Source: Dyadobacter crusticola DSM 16708 | GTDB taxonomy: Bacteria; Bacteroidota; Bacteroidia; Cytophagales; Spirosomataceae | Length of the DNA: 64,000 bases | Assembly (NCBI RefSeq): GCF_000701505.1 | Contig: NZ_KL370786.1 | Span: forward strand, 202,468-266,467 | Reading direction: 5' to 3' | In this document: in pieces, positions 6,993 to 14,808 of the stretch | Layout of the letters: the number at the start of each line of letters is the position of its first letter | Position numbering within the stretch: position 1 is the first letter of the stretch | Notes under the pieces: generated by a model | Databases searched by the model: none | Seen by the model: only the letters and a program-made list of their open reading frames with translations | What the model was told of the DNA's origin: nothing | Translations under genes and position numbers: made by a program

Positions 6993-8159
6993 ATGAAAAT
7001 CTATTGTGACAATGCCGCTACCACAGCGCTTGATCCCGAGGTAATCGACGCAATCATTCCGTACCTATCCGAGAACTACGGGAATCCATCTTCCACGCAT
7101 TGGGCGGGCACAAAAGCCAAAGAAGGCGTCGACAGTGCACGCAGGACCGTGGCGGCGCTGCTCGGCGCTTCGCCTGCTGAGATCTACTTCACGTCGGGTG
7201 CAACCGAAGCGAATAACCTGGCACTGACCGGGACGATCCGCGCCTATGAAATCAGTCACGTAATTACCAGCAAAATAGAGCATAAGGCAGTTTTACAAAC
7301 ACTTGCCTGGCACGAGAAGGAGGGAGATATCGAGATCAGCTTTGTTCGTCTCGACGAGCGTGGCAATGTCGATCTGTATCATCTGGAAAACCTGCTGCGT
7401 GCCAACCCACGGACATTGATCAGCTTGATGCATGCCAACAATGAAATTGGCAACCTGACCGATATCCACGCGATCAGCATTCTTGCTCAACGTTATCATG
7501 CTGTATTCCACACCGACACCACTCAGACAATCGGCAAAATCCGGTTTGATCTGAGCCGCGAAAAGATCGATTTTCTCGTGGGTTCGGCGCATAAGTTTCA
7601 CGGGCCAAAAGGCGCCGGATTTATTTATATCAACAAAAAACACAAGATAGCACCATTGATCCTGGGCGGCGGACAGGAGCGTGGCCAGCGCGGTGGTACC
7701 GAGAATGTGATCGGCATCGTAGGATTGGCGCGTGCGCTGGAAGTAGCTTACCGTGACCTGGATGAAAATCAGCAGCTCGTCGGTAAACTGAAACAGTACC
7801 TCATTTCAAAGCTCGCGATCAGCGGGATAGAAGGTATCTGTTACAATGGAGACAGCAAGTCGATTGAAAACAGCATTCCCAATGTACTAAATGCTTCATT
7901 CCCCTGTTTGCCTGCCGGCAGCATTGTAGAAAAGCTGAATGAGGCGGGCATTGCTGCTTCGGGCGGAAGTGCCTGTTCAAGCCAGGGTACTTCGCACGTG
8001 ATCGCCGCGCTGCCTTGTCAGAAAAACAAGGAGAATGTGCGCTTCTCATTCAGTAAGCTCAACACCTTCGCCGAAGTGGATTACATCGTACAGGTTTTAA
8101 CCGGCATTTACGAAGCGGCACCCGCATTTCACAAGGAATCCAGATTAGCCATCATCTAA
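6993..8159 (+). CDS. Cysteine desulfurase, NifS/IscS-like class V aminotransferase
   Basis: This 388-residue PLP enzyme should convert L-cysteine to alanine and an enzyme-bound persulfide for Fe-S cluster or thio-cofactor synthesis. CDNAATTALDPEV at the N terminus, SGATEANNLAL (cofactor phosphate region), EIGNLTDI, HTDTTQTIGK, the Schiff-base Lys in SAHKFHGPKG (K201) and the catalytic Cys in GGSACSSQG (C328) are all present. Length is normal. It is cytoplasmic and sits under a SAM-riboswitch-like leader; an ACT-like gene follows after 12 bases. No isc/suf scaffold genes are near, so it is probably a dedicated sulfur-mobilising paralogue. Exact subfamily uncertain. Confidence 0.92.
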   Translation: MKIYCDNAATTALDPEVIDAIIPYLSENYGNPSSTHWAGTKAKEGVDSARRTVAALLGASPAEIYFTSGATEANNLALTGTIRAYEISHVITSKIEHKAVLQTLAWHEKEGDIEISFVRLDERGNVDLYHLENLLRANPRTLISLMHANNEIGNLTDIHAISILAQRYHAVFHTDTTQTIGKIRFDLSREKIDFLVGSAHKFHGPKGAGFIYINKKHKIAPLILGGGQERGQRGGTENVIGIVGLARALEVAYRDLDENQQLVGKLKQYLISKLAISGIEGICYNGDSKSIENSIPNVLNASFPCLPAGSIVEKLNEAGIAASGGSACSSQGTSHVIAALPCQKNKENVRFSFSKLNTFAEVDYIVQVLTGIYEAAPAFHKESRLAII

Positions 8160-8171
8160 ATAAAAATCCAA

Positions 8172-8426
8172 ATGAACGATACTTTTCTTTTAAGGATTAA
8201 CTACCGCAATGCAGCGAGCTTGCACAAAATTACGTCAACAGTAGAATCGGTTGAAGGCGCGAAAATCAAGAGGCTGAAATTCCGGAGCAAGGGAAAGAGC
8301 TTTGTTGGTATTATCGCATTTGAAGTAGCAAGGCTCATCGACTTTGAGCGGATTATTATGCTCATCCGCCGCAATGGGGATATATCAGAGGTAGAAAGAG
8401 TATCCGATCTGACGCTTTGTGGTTGA
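8172..8426 (+). CDS. ACT-like small protein
   Basis: The 84 residues fit a beta-alpha-beta-beta-alpha-beta ACT fold: LLRINYRNAASLHKITSTVES, then VEGAKIKRLKFRSKG, FVGIIAFEV, the helix IDFERIIMLIRRN and the last strand EVERVSDL. ACT modules bind amino acids and regulate amino-acid enzymes; a stand-alone copy 12 bases after a cysteine desulfurase under a SAM-type leader could sense Cys or Met. The fold assignment is from pattern only. It converges with the minus-strand gene ending at 8429. Confidence 0.6.
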   Translation: MNDTFLLRINYRNAASLHKITSTVESVEGAKIKRLKFRSKGKSFVGIIAFEVARLIDFERIIMLIRRNGDISEVERVSDLTLCG

Positions 8427-8428
8427 TA

Positions 8429-8944
8429 TCAGAAAGTAATACCGAACTGAAAACCGGCTGTTAACGAAAACGGGTGACCATTTCCGAAACGAAAAGGCAG
8501 AGGTACCGCTACAAAATAGCCACTGTGTTTATTTTTCTTGACAATCTTATTCAAAACCGGCGTAAATCCGTACCTGCCCGAAGTTTCAAACGCGGCGCGG
8601 CCAGCAAAGGTCAGTCCCGGAGCAAGTGTTACCAGGACGCCCGGGTGAAAAAGGAAGTTGGCCATTCTGCTCGTCCCGTTTTCCGCGCGTACAAGCGGTA
8701 CAAATTCCGCTGAAAAGCCGATGCGCGGACTTTTCCAAATGTTAATGCCCGTAGGCAGTCCAACCACATAGTAGTCTTTAAAGTTGGTAACCGTACCTTC
8801 TTCACTGAATGTGACAATCGGGTGCAGGATACCTACATAGCCCGCGATCCTCGGGTAAGTAACCGGCGGTGGTGTTTGGGGGAATGCGGCTGTAACAGCA
8901 GAGAGAACAGTAAACAGAAGTAAAAAGAGTCTCGGGAGTGACAT
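8429..8944 (-). CDS. Small outer-membrane beta-barrel-like protein
   Basis: This 171-residue protein has a signal peptide (hydrophobic stretch to about residue 23, TAAFPQ) and then alternating hydrophobic/polar strands with aromatic girdle residues. It ends with the terminal Phe (FQFGITF) typical of outer-membrane barrels. No ligand or enzymatic residue recognised. It lies alone, with stop codons nearly touching those of the ACT-like gene on the other strand. Confidence 0.6.
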   Translation of the reverse strand: MSLPRLFLLLFTVLSAVTAAFPQTPPPVTYPRIAGYVGILHPIVTFSEEGTVTNFKDYYVVGLPTGINIWKSPRIGFSAEFVPLVRAENGTSRMANFLFHPGVLVTLAPGLTFAGRAAFETSGRYGFTPVLNKIVKKNKHSGYFVAVPLPFRFGNGHPFSLTAGFQFGITF

Positions 8945-9021
8945 TGGCTTTTTAAATTTTTAGACATTGATAAATATGTCTGCAATACTAAAAAGGCGCT
9001 GGCGGGAAAGATAGGACGTTT

Positions 9022-9885
9022 TTAACCTTTTGTATTTCCTTTACTTTTTAGCAAGAATTTCTTGTAAGCAGAGGGTGTTTTTCCGGTATGTTGTTTAAAA
9101 ATCCGGTTGAAGTGGCTCTGATCGGAGAAGCCGGTCAGGTATGCAATCTCGGCCAGGCTGTTTTCAGAAGAAGCCAGGTACTCGATCGCTTTTTCAATAC
9201 GCATTTTTCGGATGTAGTCGCCAAAAGACAGATTATCAAAGTAGCGTGAAAATTCCCTTGACAAGTAGGCGGGGTTTACATCCAGCTCTTCCGAAGCCGC
9301 TTTGAGCGTGAGATTCAAATTGGTATCCAGGTGATCCTGAATGAGGCTTTTCAGCTCTTTGGTCCACGCCGGTGTCTTGCCTTTCTTCTGGTCTTTATTT
9401 TCGAGGTAAGTATGATAGATTTGAAGTAAAAGGTGCTCGGCAGGACTTTGAGCGTGCTTTTCCTTTTGCAAATGGCTGGCCCAGCTGTACAATGCATCGT
9501 AGATAAACGTGGCTTTTTCCAGCAGCTCATGATCATCCGGTGTGTTATAAGCGAGTCCGGCAGATATCGCCCAAAGCCCGGAAGATTGCGGTGACTGGGT
9601 ATGATCGTCAGTATCCGCACCGCGTACGATCGCCGCCATGCGCGCAAGTGCGGGATCTTTCAGTTGGTACTTTTTGATGAAATAATCAAAAGTACATTGG
9701 TCTTCATAATGCGTAAATTCCACACCTGCCACGTCAAACGGAGTCGCAGAAAGCGCTTCTGCCATTCTGATCACCTCATTTTCCGGTACATATATGATTT
9801 CAGCTTCGGGATCAATAAACCGTTTGATCAGCCACGGGCAGGCGAGGCGATCGATTTTGGGCTTTTCTCTGGTGATCCATTTCAT
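9022..9885 (-). CDS. ChrB-like domain fused to an AraC-type DNA-binding domain
   Basis: The 287 residues carry two modules. Residues about 3-135 match the C-terminal domain of ChrB, the chromate-resistance regulatory protein (REKPKIDRLACPWLIKRFIDPEAEIIYV; later RMAAIVRGADTDD and GLWAISAGLAY). Residues about 175-278 are an AraC/XylS double helix-turn-helix (LTLKAASEELDVNPAYLSREFSRYF ... LAEIAYLTGFSDQSHFNRIFKQHTGKTPSAY). ChrB is itself proposed to sense chromate, so this looks like a sensor replacing the usual cupin of AraC regulators. Its ATG directly follows the eamA TAA (TAAATG), so it is the last gene of the lrp-eamA operon. No chrA chromate transporter is nearby; the inducer is unknown. 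Confidence 0.82.
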   Translation of the reverse strand: MKWITREKPKIDRLACPWLIKRFIDPEAEIIYVPENEVIRMAEALSATPFDVAGVEFTHYEDQCTFDYFIKKYQLKDPALARMAAIVRGADTDDHTQSPQSSGLWAISAGLAYNTPDDHELLEKATFIYDALYSWASHLQKEKHAQSPAEHLLLQIYHTYLENKDQKKGKTPAWTKELKSLIQDHLDTNLNLTLKAASEELDVNPAYLSREFSRYFDNLSFGDYIRKMRIEKAIEYLASSENSLAEIAYLTGFSDQSHFNRIFKQHTGKTPSAYKKFLLKSKGNTKG

Positions 9886-10836
9886 TTAAGCTGCGTTCGT
9901 AGCGAGTACTTTGGGTTTTCGGTATTGGTGCAAATTAATCAGTAACACACTTCCAAGGATCACGACCAGGCCTGCAATCTGCATTAAACTAATGCTTTCT
10001 TTCGCGAAAAATATCCCTAGCAGAACAGCTACTACGGGATTCACGTATGCATAAGTGCTCACTTTGGTAGCGGGCTGCACTTTCAGCAGCCAAACATAGG
10101 CACTATAACCTGCAATTGAACCAAAAATAATCAGGTAAATCAAAGCGCCCCAGGCGCTTGCAGGTACTGTGGCGGGGTTGAAACCTTCAAGTTCTCCCGA
10201 CAGGAAAATACCAGGTGTGAATGCAATGCCTGCCGCAAACATCTGCCAGGTTGAATTGACCGTCGCCGACGTAGAGCCCGAGTTGTATTTGGAATACAAA
10301 GATCCGCCAGCCCAGGCCATTGAACCGAGTACTACCAGGAACATCGCAAAGAGATCCCGTGAACTGTTGAGAGAGCTCATCGACGCCATTATTTTTTCGC
10401 TGAAAAGCAGGATAACACCCGCGAAGCCAATCAGTAGTCCAACTATGGTCGCTTTGTTGCTGAAATTCTGCGCCCATTTCGGCTGGTCCAGCAGGACAAA
10501 CCAGAGTGGGGCAGAGGATACCATAATAGCTACCATGGCGCTGGGGAGGAACTGTTCCACCCATATCACGATCCCATTCCCGACGAAAAGCAGCAGTAAG
10601 CCGGTTACAATGGCGGGCTTGATTGCCTTGCGGGAAAACACCTTATCTCCCTGCACAATGCTCCACGTGAGCATAATCAACCCGGCTGCTACGAAGCGCA
10701 CTGCTCCCAAAAAGAATGGCGGCAAGCCTGCAAGTGCCTTTTGAATAAAGAAATAGGTGGAGCCCCATACAATGTAAACTGTTGCATAAGCCAGTACAAC
10801 CAGGGCGGTTGATGGAGTTCTGTCTGCCGTTTTCAT
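9886..10836 (-). CDS. EamA-family (DMT) transporter
   Basis: This 316-residue protein has ten predicted membrane helices in two EamA repeats (first starting STALVVLAYATVYIVWGSTYFFIQ, second around ALIYLIIFGSIAGYSAYVWLL). The family exports amino acids, metabolites or toxic analogues. It starts 7 bases after the Lrp/AsnC stop, and Lrp-EamA pairs often form amino-acid-responsive exporter units. The direction and substrate are inferred from this context only. Confidence 0.88.
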   Translation of the reverse strand: MKTADRTPSTALVVLAYATVYIVWGSTYFFIQKALAGLPPFFLGAVRFVAAGLIMLTWSIVQGDKVFSRKAIKPAIVTGLLLLFVGNGIVIWVEQFLPSAMVAIMVSSAPLWFVLLDQPKWAQNFSNKATIVGLLIGFAGVILLFSEKIMASMSSLNSSRDLFAMFLVVLGSMAWAGGSLYSKYNSGSTSATVNSTWQMFAAGIAFTPGIFLSGELEGFNPATVPASAWGALIYLIIFGSIAGYSAYVWLLKVQPATKVSTYAYVNPVVAVLLGIFFAKESISLMQIAGLVVILGSVLLINLHQYRKPKVLATNAA

Positions 10837-10842
10837 GCGATT

Positions 10843-11319
10843 TTATTTTTCAGGAATGACTAATAGTTGTTCTTCTTTGACGGTTTCCAGGACGATCGTA
10901 GTGCGCGTTGAAATGATCTTCGGAATCTTGCTAAACGAGTTGCGCATCAGCTCCATCAGCGAAGCCGAGTCGAAAGTACGTACCTTGACGAGGTAGCAGT
11001 CATCGCCGGCAATGTGATGCACTTCCTGTACTTCCGGTATTTTGGCCAGTTCTTTGGCGGTCGCATTACTGCCCATTCCCTCTGCCGACTTGATGGAGAT
11101 AAACGCGAGCAGGGTCTGGCGGAGTGCGGCGGGATCAATGCGGGTAGTGTATTGCCGGATCACGTTCCTTTGTTCCAGTTTCTTCACCCTCTCCAAAACC
11201 GCAGAAGGCGCCATTTCCAGCTCACGTGCCAGATCTGCATTGGTGATCCGCGCATTCTCCTGCATGAGGCGTAGTATATGCAGGTCCGTCTTGTCCAGTA
11301 CCAATTCAATGTTGCTCAT
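10843..11319 (-). CDS. Lrp/AsnC-family transcriptional regulator
   Basis: The 158 residues contain an N-terminal winged HTH (LDKTDLHILRLMQENARITNADLARELEMAPSAVLERVKKLEQRNVI) and a C-terminal RAM/ACT-like ligand domain from about residue 70 (FISIKS ... VQEVHHIAGDDCYLVKVRT). It is the first gene of an operon with eamA and the ChrB/AraC fusion. A nested palindrome 11-41 bases upstream of its start is a likely autoregulatory site. Confidence 0.92.
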   Translation of the reverse strand: MSNIELVLDKTDLHILRLMQENARITNADLARELEMAPSAVLERVKKLEQRNVIRQYTTRIDPAALRQTLLAFISIKSAEGMGSNATAKELAKIPEVQEVHHIAGDDCYLVKVRTFDSASLMELMRNSFSKIPKIISTRTTIVLETVKEEQLLVIPEK

Positions 11320-11330
11320 TCTGCAATATT

Positions 11331-11360
11331 ACTATTTTTCTGAATAATATTCGAAATAGT
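11331..11360. promoter_or_regulatory. Nested palindrome upstream of the Lrp gene, putative operator
   Basis: ACTATTT (11331-11337) and AAATAGT (11354-11360) form a perfect outer inverted repeat. It encloses a second one, GAATA (11342-11346) / TATTC (11348-11352), centred at 11347. The AT-rich dyad with about 15-bp half-site spacing suits an Lrp/AsnC regulator. Confidence 0.5.
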
Positions 11361-11641
11361 ACTTATTAAAAGGAATATCATACTGTTCCGATATGTGTTA
11401 AGCGATCTTGGTTTAGATCAGGATGAAGCTGTCGAAAGTTATTCAGCGCAGCAGACATGTTCCTGGCTTTCAATTTGGATGTGTCAGATACTTTGATTCT
11501 GAGAAGTACTTGCTAAGAACTTGAACAAACCAGCCGGAGAATAAATGCACGATTGCCGAAGAATAATCGCGACAGTGCCGGAGTTGAACGCGAAAACCGG
11601 AAGAGCCTAAATTGCTGGAAAACGTAACTTAAAAACAACTC
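11361..11641. other. Divergent intergenic region
   Basis: The space between the Lrp operator and the lipoprotein start contains no open frame of note. A TACTTTG string near 11490 resembles a -7 box but is off by one base. Nothing else seen. Confidence 0.35.
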
Positions 11642-12082
11642 ATGAACGCAAGGTTTTTTACTTTGAAGAAGACGGCCACAGCGCTTTGCCTATTTCTGTC
11701 GATTTTTCTAATGGCATTTTCCTGCGACGACCACGTGGTGCCTGAGGAGCCTTCGGAACAGCCGGTGACGGCATTCAGTTCGGCAAGCGCGAGTCTAGCC
11801 TTTAATGTTGTCATTTATAACTACACATTTGGATCGCTGGGTACGGTACCTGTGGTGGAGCATGGAATTGTCAGGGTCAATGCAGACCTCACCAGTGCAG
11901 GTCTCCTTCCTACTGTGAATGACAAGAAAATAATGATGAGTGACGCTGCCGCCGTCAAAATTTTTGGTGTATTTGAAATCGTTACTCCTGAGCTAAAAAA
12001 AATCTTCTACAGGCCTTACGCTATCCTTGAGAATGGAAACGTAATTTATGGTAATGTAAATTCGATTATCTGCAATCCGTAA
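11642..12082 (+). CDS. Putative lipoprotein of unknown function
   Basis: This 146-residue protein has a basic N terminus, a hydrophobic core and a lipobox-like MAFSC (Cys about residue 28) followed by DD, as often seen in Bacteroidetes surface lipoproteins. The mature part is beta-rich (FNVVIYNYTFGSLGTVPVVEHGIVRV) without known motifs; a lone Cys near the C terminus (SIICNP) is notable. It is monocistronic, ending at a strong terminator before the polyketide operon. Confidence 0.65.
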   Translation: MNARFFTLKKTATALCLFLSIFLMAFSCDDHVVPEEPSEQPVTAFSSASASLAFNVVIYNYTFGSLGTVPVVEHGIVRVNADLTSAGLLPTVNDKKIMMSDAAAVKIFGVFEIVTPELKKIFYRPYAILENGNVIYGNVNSIICNP

Positions 12083-12101
12083 GTTGTATTTGGTACTGGA
12101 C

Positions 12102-12136
12102 TAAGCCACGCCTCTCTGTGTGGCTTATTTTTTTTT
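12102..12136 (+). terminator. Intrinsic terminator after the lipoprotein gene
   Basis: Perfect 8-bp stem TAAGCCAC (12102-12109) / GTGGCTTA (12120-12127) followed by nine T residues. The GTG within the right arm should not be taken as the start of the next gene. Confidence 0.85.
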
Positions 12137-12161
12137 GATTCACTACTTACTAAATTACGCC

Positions 12162-14120
12162 ATGCTCATTCATGGCGATACGATTAGGCTCCTGAGAATC
12201 CCATTCTCTTTTTTTCTACTTCCGCTGTTTCTTTTTGCGTACAGTCAGGCCGAAACGGTTGTACACCACCAGGCTTTGCTTAGTTTGCTGGTCATTCACT
12301 TGCTGGTATATCCCGCCAGCAATGGTTACAATAGCTATATTGACAAAGATGAGGAAAGTGTCGGAGGCCTCGAAAAACCTCCGCTTCCTACCTCTGAGCT
12401 GTTCTATCTGACTGTTTTAATGGATTTAGTCGCGATCCTGATCGCCTTCTTTTCTATTAATGCATTTTTTGCTGGCTGTCTCCTGCTGTACATTGCAGCT
12501 TCCCGGGCGTACAGCTCACCTTTGATCAGGCTTAAAAAATATCCCATTGCCGGCTTTCTTACCGTGGTGTTTTTTCAGGGTGCATTTACCTACTACATGT
12601 CCATTGCCGGTATCTCCGGAAATGCTCTGGAACTGACGCGGGAAAACTGCTTTGTACTCCTAGGCTGCTCGTTCCAGATCGCCGGCGCTTATCCCCTGAC
12701 GCAGATTTACCAGCATCAGCAAGACCTGAAAGACGGGGTAGTTACATTGAGCTACAAGCTCGGATACATAGGTACGTTCGCGTTTACAGCGGTGATGTTC
12801 CTGCTCTGTAACCTTTTTTATTACCTGTATTTTACAGCGCTGGAACTTGGAATGATTTTTTTCATGATACAGGTGTTTTTCGCCCCCATCGTAATCTACT
12901 TCGCGACCTGGTTTTACAAGGTGAAAAATGACCGTAGCCAGGCCAATTTCAGTAATACAATGCGTATGAACTGGATCGCGGCGATATGTATGAATAGTTG
13001 TTTCATCGTTTTAATTATCATTAACAGAATTCCCTTGAGTTATCTATCAGCAATTGAGACAGCCGTTCCCGATCATCGTTACTCCCAGGAAACCCTCACA
13101 TCATTTTATTCCAGGTCAACCAATGATCTGACCGTCAAGCGCAAAATCAGGATTGTAGCCGGTAAAACCGGGATTGAGACGAGATACTCTGTCATTGGTG
13201 ACTTTAACAAAGAGCCGGCAGAATTTGAATTCTTTAACAAAACCTGGGATTTGCTGCCCGAGCCCGGGCTTAGTCAGCGTATGCAGCTGTACCAGCAGCA
13301 CGCCACCAGGCTTTCCAGAAAAGCCATTGATAAGATCAGGAATTTCGATACCATCAAGCCGAATATCACGCATTTGATTACGGTGACCTGCACCGGCCTT
13401 TTCGCCCCGGGACTTGACGTAGAGTTGGTGCGTGAGCTGGATCTGAATCCTTCGATACAGCGCAGCAGCGTCAATTTCATGGGCTGTAACGCAGCGATCA
13501 TTGCATTGAAAAACGCCGATGCAATCTGCAAAAGCAACCCGGAAGCAACGGTACTTGTGGTTTGCACGGAACTGTGCACGATCCACTTTCAGAAACAATA
13601 CAATGAAGATTATCTGCTGTCAAATTTGCTTTTCGGCGATGGCGCAGTAGCTGCGCTGGTTACCTCGCAGCCTTCCGGTGATTATGCGCACCAGGTGGAA
13701 ATCGAGTCCTTCAATTCGATGATCCTGCACAATGGTTATGCAGATATGGCGTGGCGGCTGTCGGAAACCGGTTTTATTATGAACCTGACTTCCTATGTGC
13801 CCGACCTGATTAGTAAAAACATCAAGCCGATGCTGCAATCCATTGGTTTGAAAGTGGATAATTTCCAGCATTGGGCGGTACATCCCGGCGGGAAACGCAT
13901 TGTGGACGATTTTGCGATTGCACTTGAACTCGACAAATGCCTGCTTGCCCCCACTTACGAGGTTTTGCGGGACTACGGGAATATGTCCTCACCAACGGTA
14001 CTTTTTGTATTAAAGTCAGTTCTGGAAAAAGCCAGGCCGGAACATCAGGGTGACCGGATTTTCGCCGCCGCATTCGGTCCTGGCCTGAGCATTGAAACCA
14101 TGCAGCTGCGGTATGTTTAG
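12162..14120 (+). CDS. UbiA-family prenyltransferase fused to a type III polyketide synthase
   Basis: The ATG at 12162 is preferred over a GTG at 12120 that lies inside the upstream terminator, giving 652 residues. Residues 1-288 are a polytopic UbiA-like domain with about nine helices and the two Asp-rich motifs (N54...D61/D63 in NGYNSYIDKDEESVGG, and D188/D191 in HQQDLKDGVVTL). The last helix runs straight into a chalcone/stilbene-synthase fold (about 292-652) with Cys442 (VNFMGCNAA), His574 (WAVHPGGKRI) and Asn607 (RDYGNMSSPTV), the complete triad. The enzyme would make a polyketide ring and prenylate it at the membrane. The operon continues with a methyltransferase (8-base overlap) and a flavoprotein, as in alkylresorcinol/alkylquinone loci. 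Separate genes are the norm, so the fusion is notable. Confidence 0.88.
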   Translation: MLIHGDTIRLLRIPFSFFLLPLFLFAYSQAETVVHHQALLSLLVIHLLVYPASNGYNSYIDKDEESVGGLEKPPLPTSELFYLTVLMDLVAILIAFFSINAFFAGCLLLYIAASRAYSSPLIRLKKYPIAGFLTVVFFQGAFTYYMSIAGISGNALELTRENCFVLLGCSFQIAGAYPLTQIYQHQQDLKDGVVTLSYKLGYIGTFAFTAVMFLLCNLFYYLYFTALELGMIFFMIQVFFAPIVIYFATWFYKVKNDRSQANFSNTMRMNWIAAICMNSCFIVLIIINRIPLSYLSAIETAVPDHRYSQETLTSFYSRSTNDLTVKRKIRIVAGKTGIETRYSVIGDFNKEPAEFEFFNKTWDLLPEPGLSQRMQLYQQHATRLSRKAIDKIRNFDTIKPNITHLITVTCTGLFAPGLDVELVRELDLNPSIQRSSVNFMGCNAAIIALKNADAICKSNPEATVLVVCTELCTIHFQKQYNEDYLLSNLLFGDGAVAALVTSQPSGDYAHQVEIESFNSMILHNGYADMAWRLSETGFIMNLTSYVPDLISKNIKPMLQSIGLKVDNFQHWAVHPGGKRIVDDFAIALELDKCLLAPTYEVLRDYGNMSSPTVLFVLKSVLEKARPEHQGDRIFAAAFGPGLSIETMQLRYV

Positions 14121-14808
14121 GTCACGAAGCCAGCGCAAGGAGCTGCTTGATGCGGATGATATCCCGCCCGCCGACCTTTTCCGTAACCTCAAAGAACTTG
14201 ACTTTATAAATCACTGGCTTGGCGGGTACGATATTTCGTTTTCAGCATTAAAAAAGGTTTTGAAAAAAGACCGCGCGTATAAGCTCGCCGATATCGGCTG
14301 CGGGGGAGGGGATACCTTGAAGAGAATAGCGGCGTGGAACAAAAAAGCCGGTTATCAGCTGGAACTTTGCGGCATAGATATCAAGCCTGTCTGCATTGAT
14401 TATGCGAAGCAAAATATCAGTAATCTGAACATAGACCTGATCTGCGACGATTACCGCAACCTGTTCAATCATATCGAAAGAGCGGATATCATTCACGCCT
14501 GCTTATTCTGTCACCACCTTACCAATAGTGAACTGGCGGACCTGGTGGCATTTGCATTGAAGCACAAGGTTATTTTGATTATCAACGACCTGGAAAGAAA
14601 CGCATTAGCGCATTATTCGATCCGGTTGCTGACGCAGCTTTTTTCAAAATCCTACCTGGTGAAAAACGATGCGCCACTCTCGGTATTGCGAGGTTTCAAA
14701 CGACGGGAATGGGTTTCCATTATCCGGGAAGCTGGCGCAGAGAACTATTCTGTGCGTAACAAATGGGCGTTTCGGCACGAGGTGACTGTTTATGGAAACA
14801 CAGACTAA
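14113..14808 (+). CDS. SAM-dependent class I methyltransferase
   Basis: The ATG at 14113 overlaps the stop of the prenyltransferase-PKS gene by 8 bases; a TTG at 14092 is less likely. The 231 residues contain the SAM-binding motif LADIGCGGGDTL, the acidic strand end CGIDIKP and IHACLFCHHL. It resembles methyltransferases found next to bacterial type III PKS genes (the SrsB type), which methylate the phenolic lipid ring. Coupling by overlap on both sides supports a single biosynthetic unit. Confidence 0.82.
   Translation: MFRSRSQRKELLDADDIPPADLFRNLKELDFINHWLGGYDISFSALKKVLKKDRAYKLADIGCGGGDTLKRIAAWNKKAGYQLELCGIDIKPVCIDYAKQNISNLNIDLICDDYRNLFNHIERADIIHACLFCHHLTNSELADLVAFALKHKVILIINDLERNALAHYSIRLLTQLFSKSYLVKNDAPLSVLRGFKRREWVSIIREAGAENYSVRNKWAFRHEVTVYGNTD

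Noticed and set aside
12120-12161. GTG start extending the UbiA-PKS gene by 14 codons
   Set aside because: The GTG is part of the right arm of the upstream terminator; the ATG at 12162 fits the membrane-protein N terminus.
13020-13060. Assembly error creating the UbiA-PKS fusion
   Set aside because: The frame is continuous, both domains are complete and the junction shows no duplicated or low-complexity sequence. Read data would still be needed to settle it.
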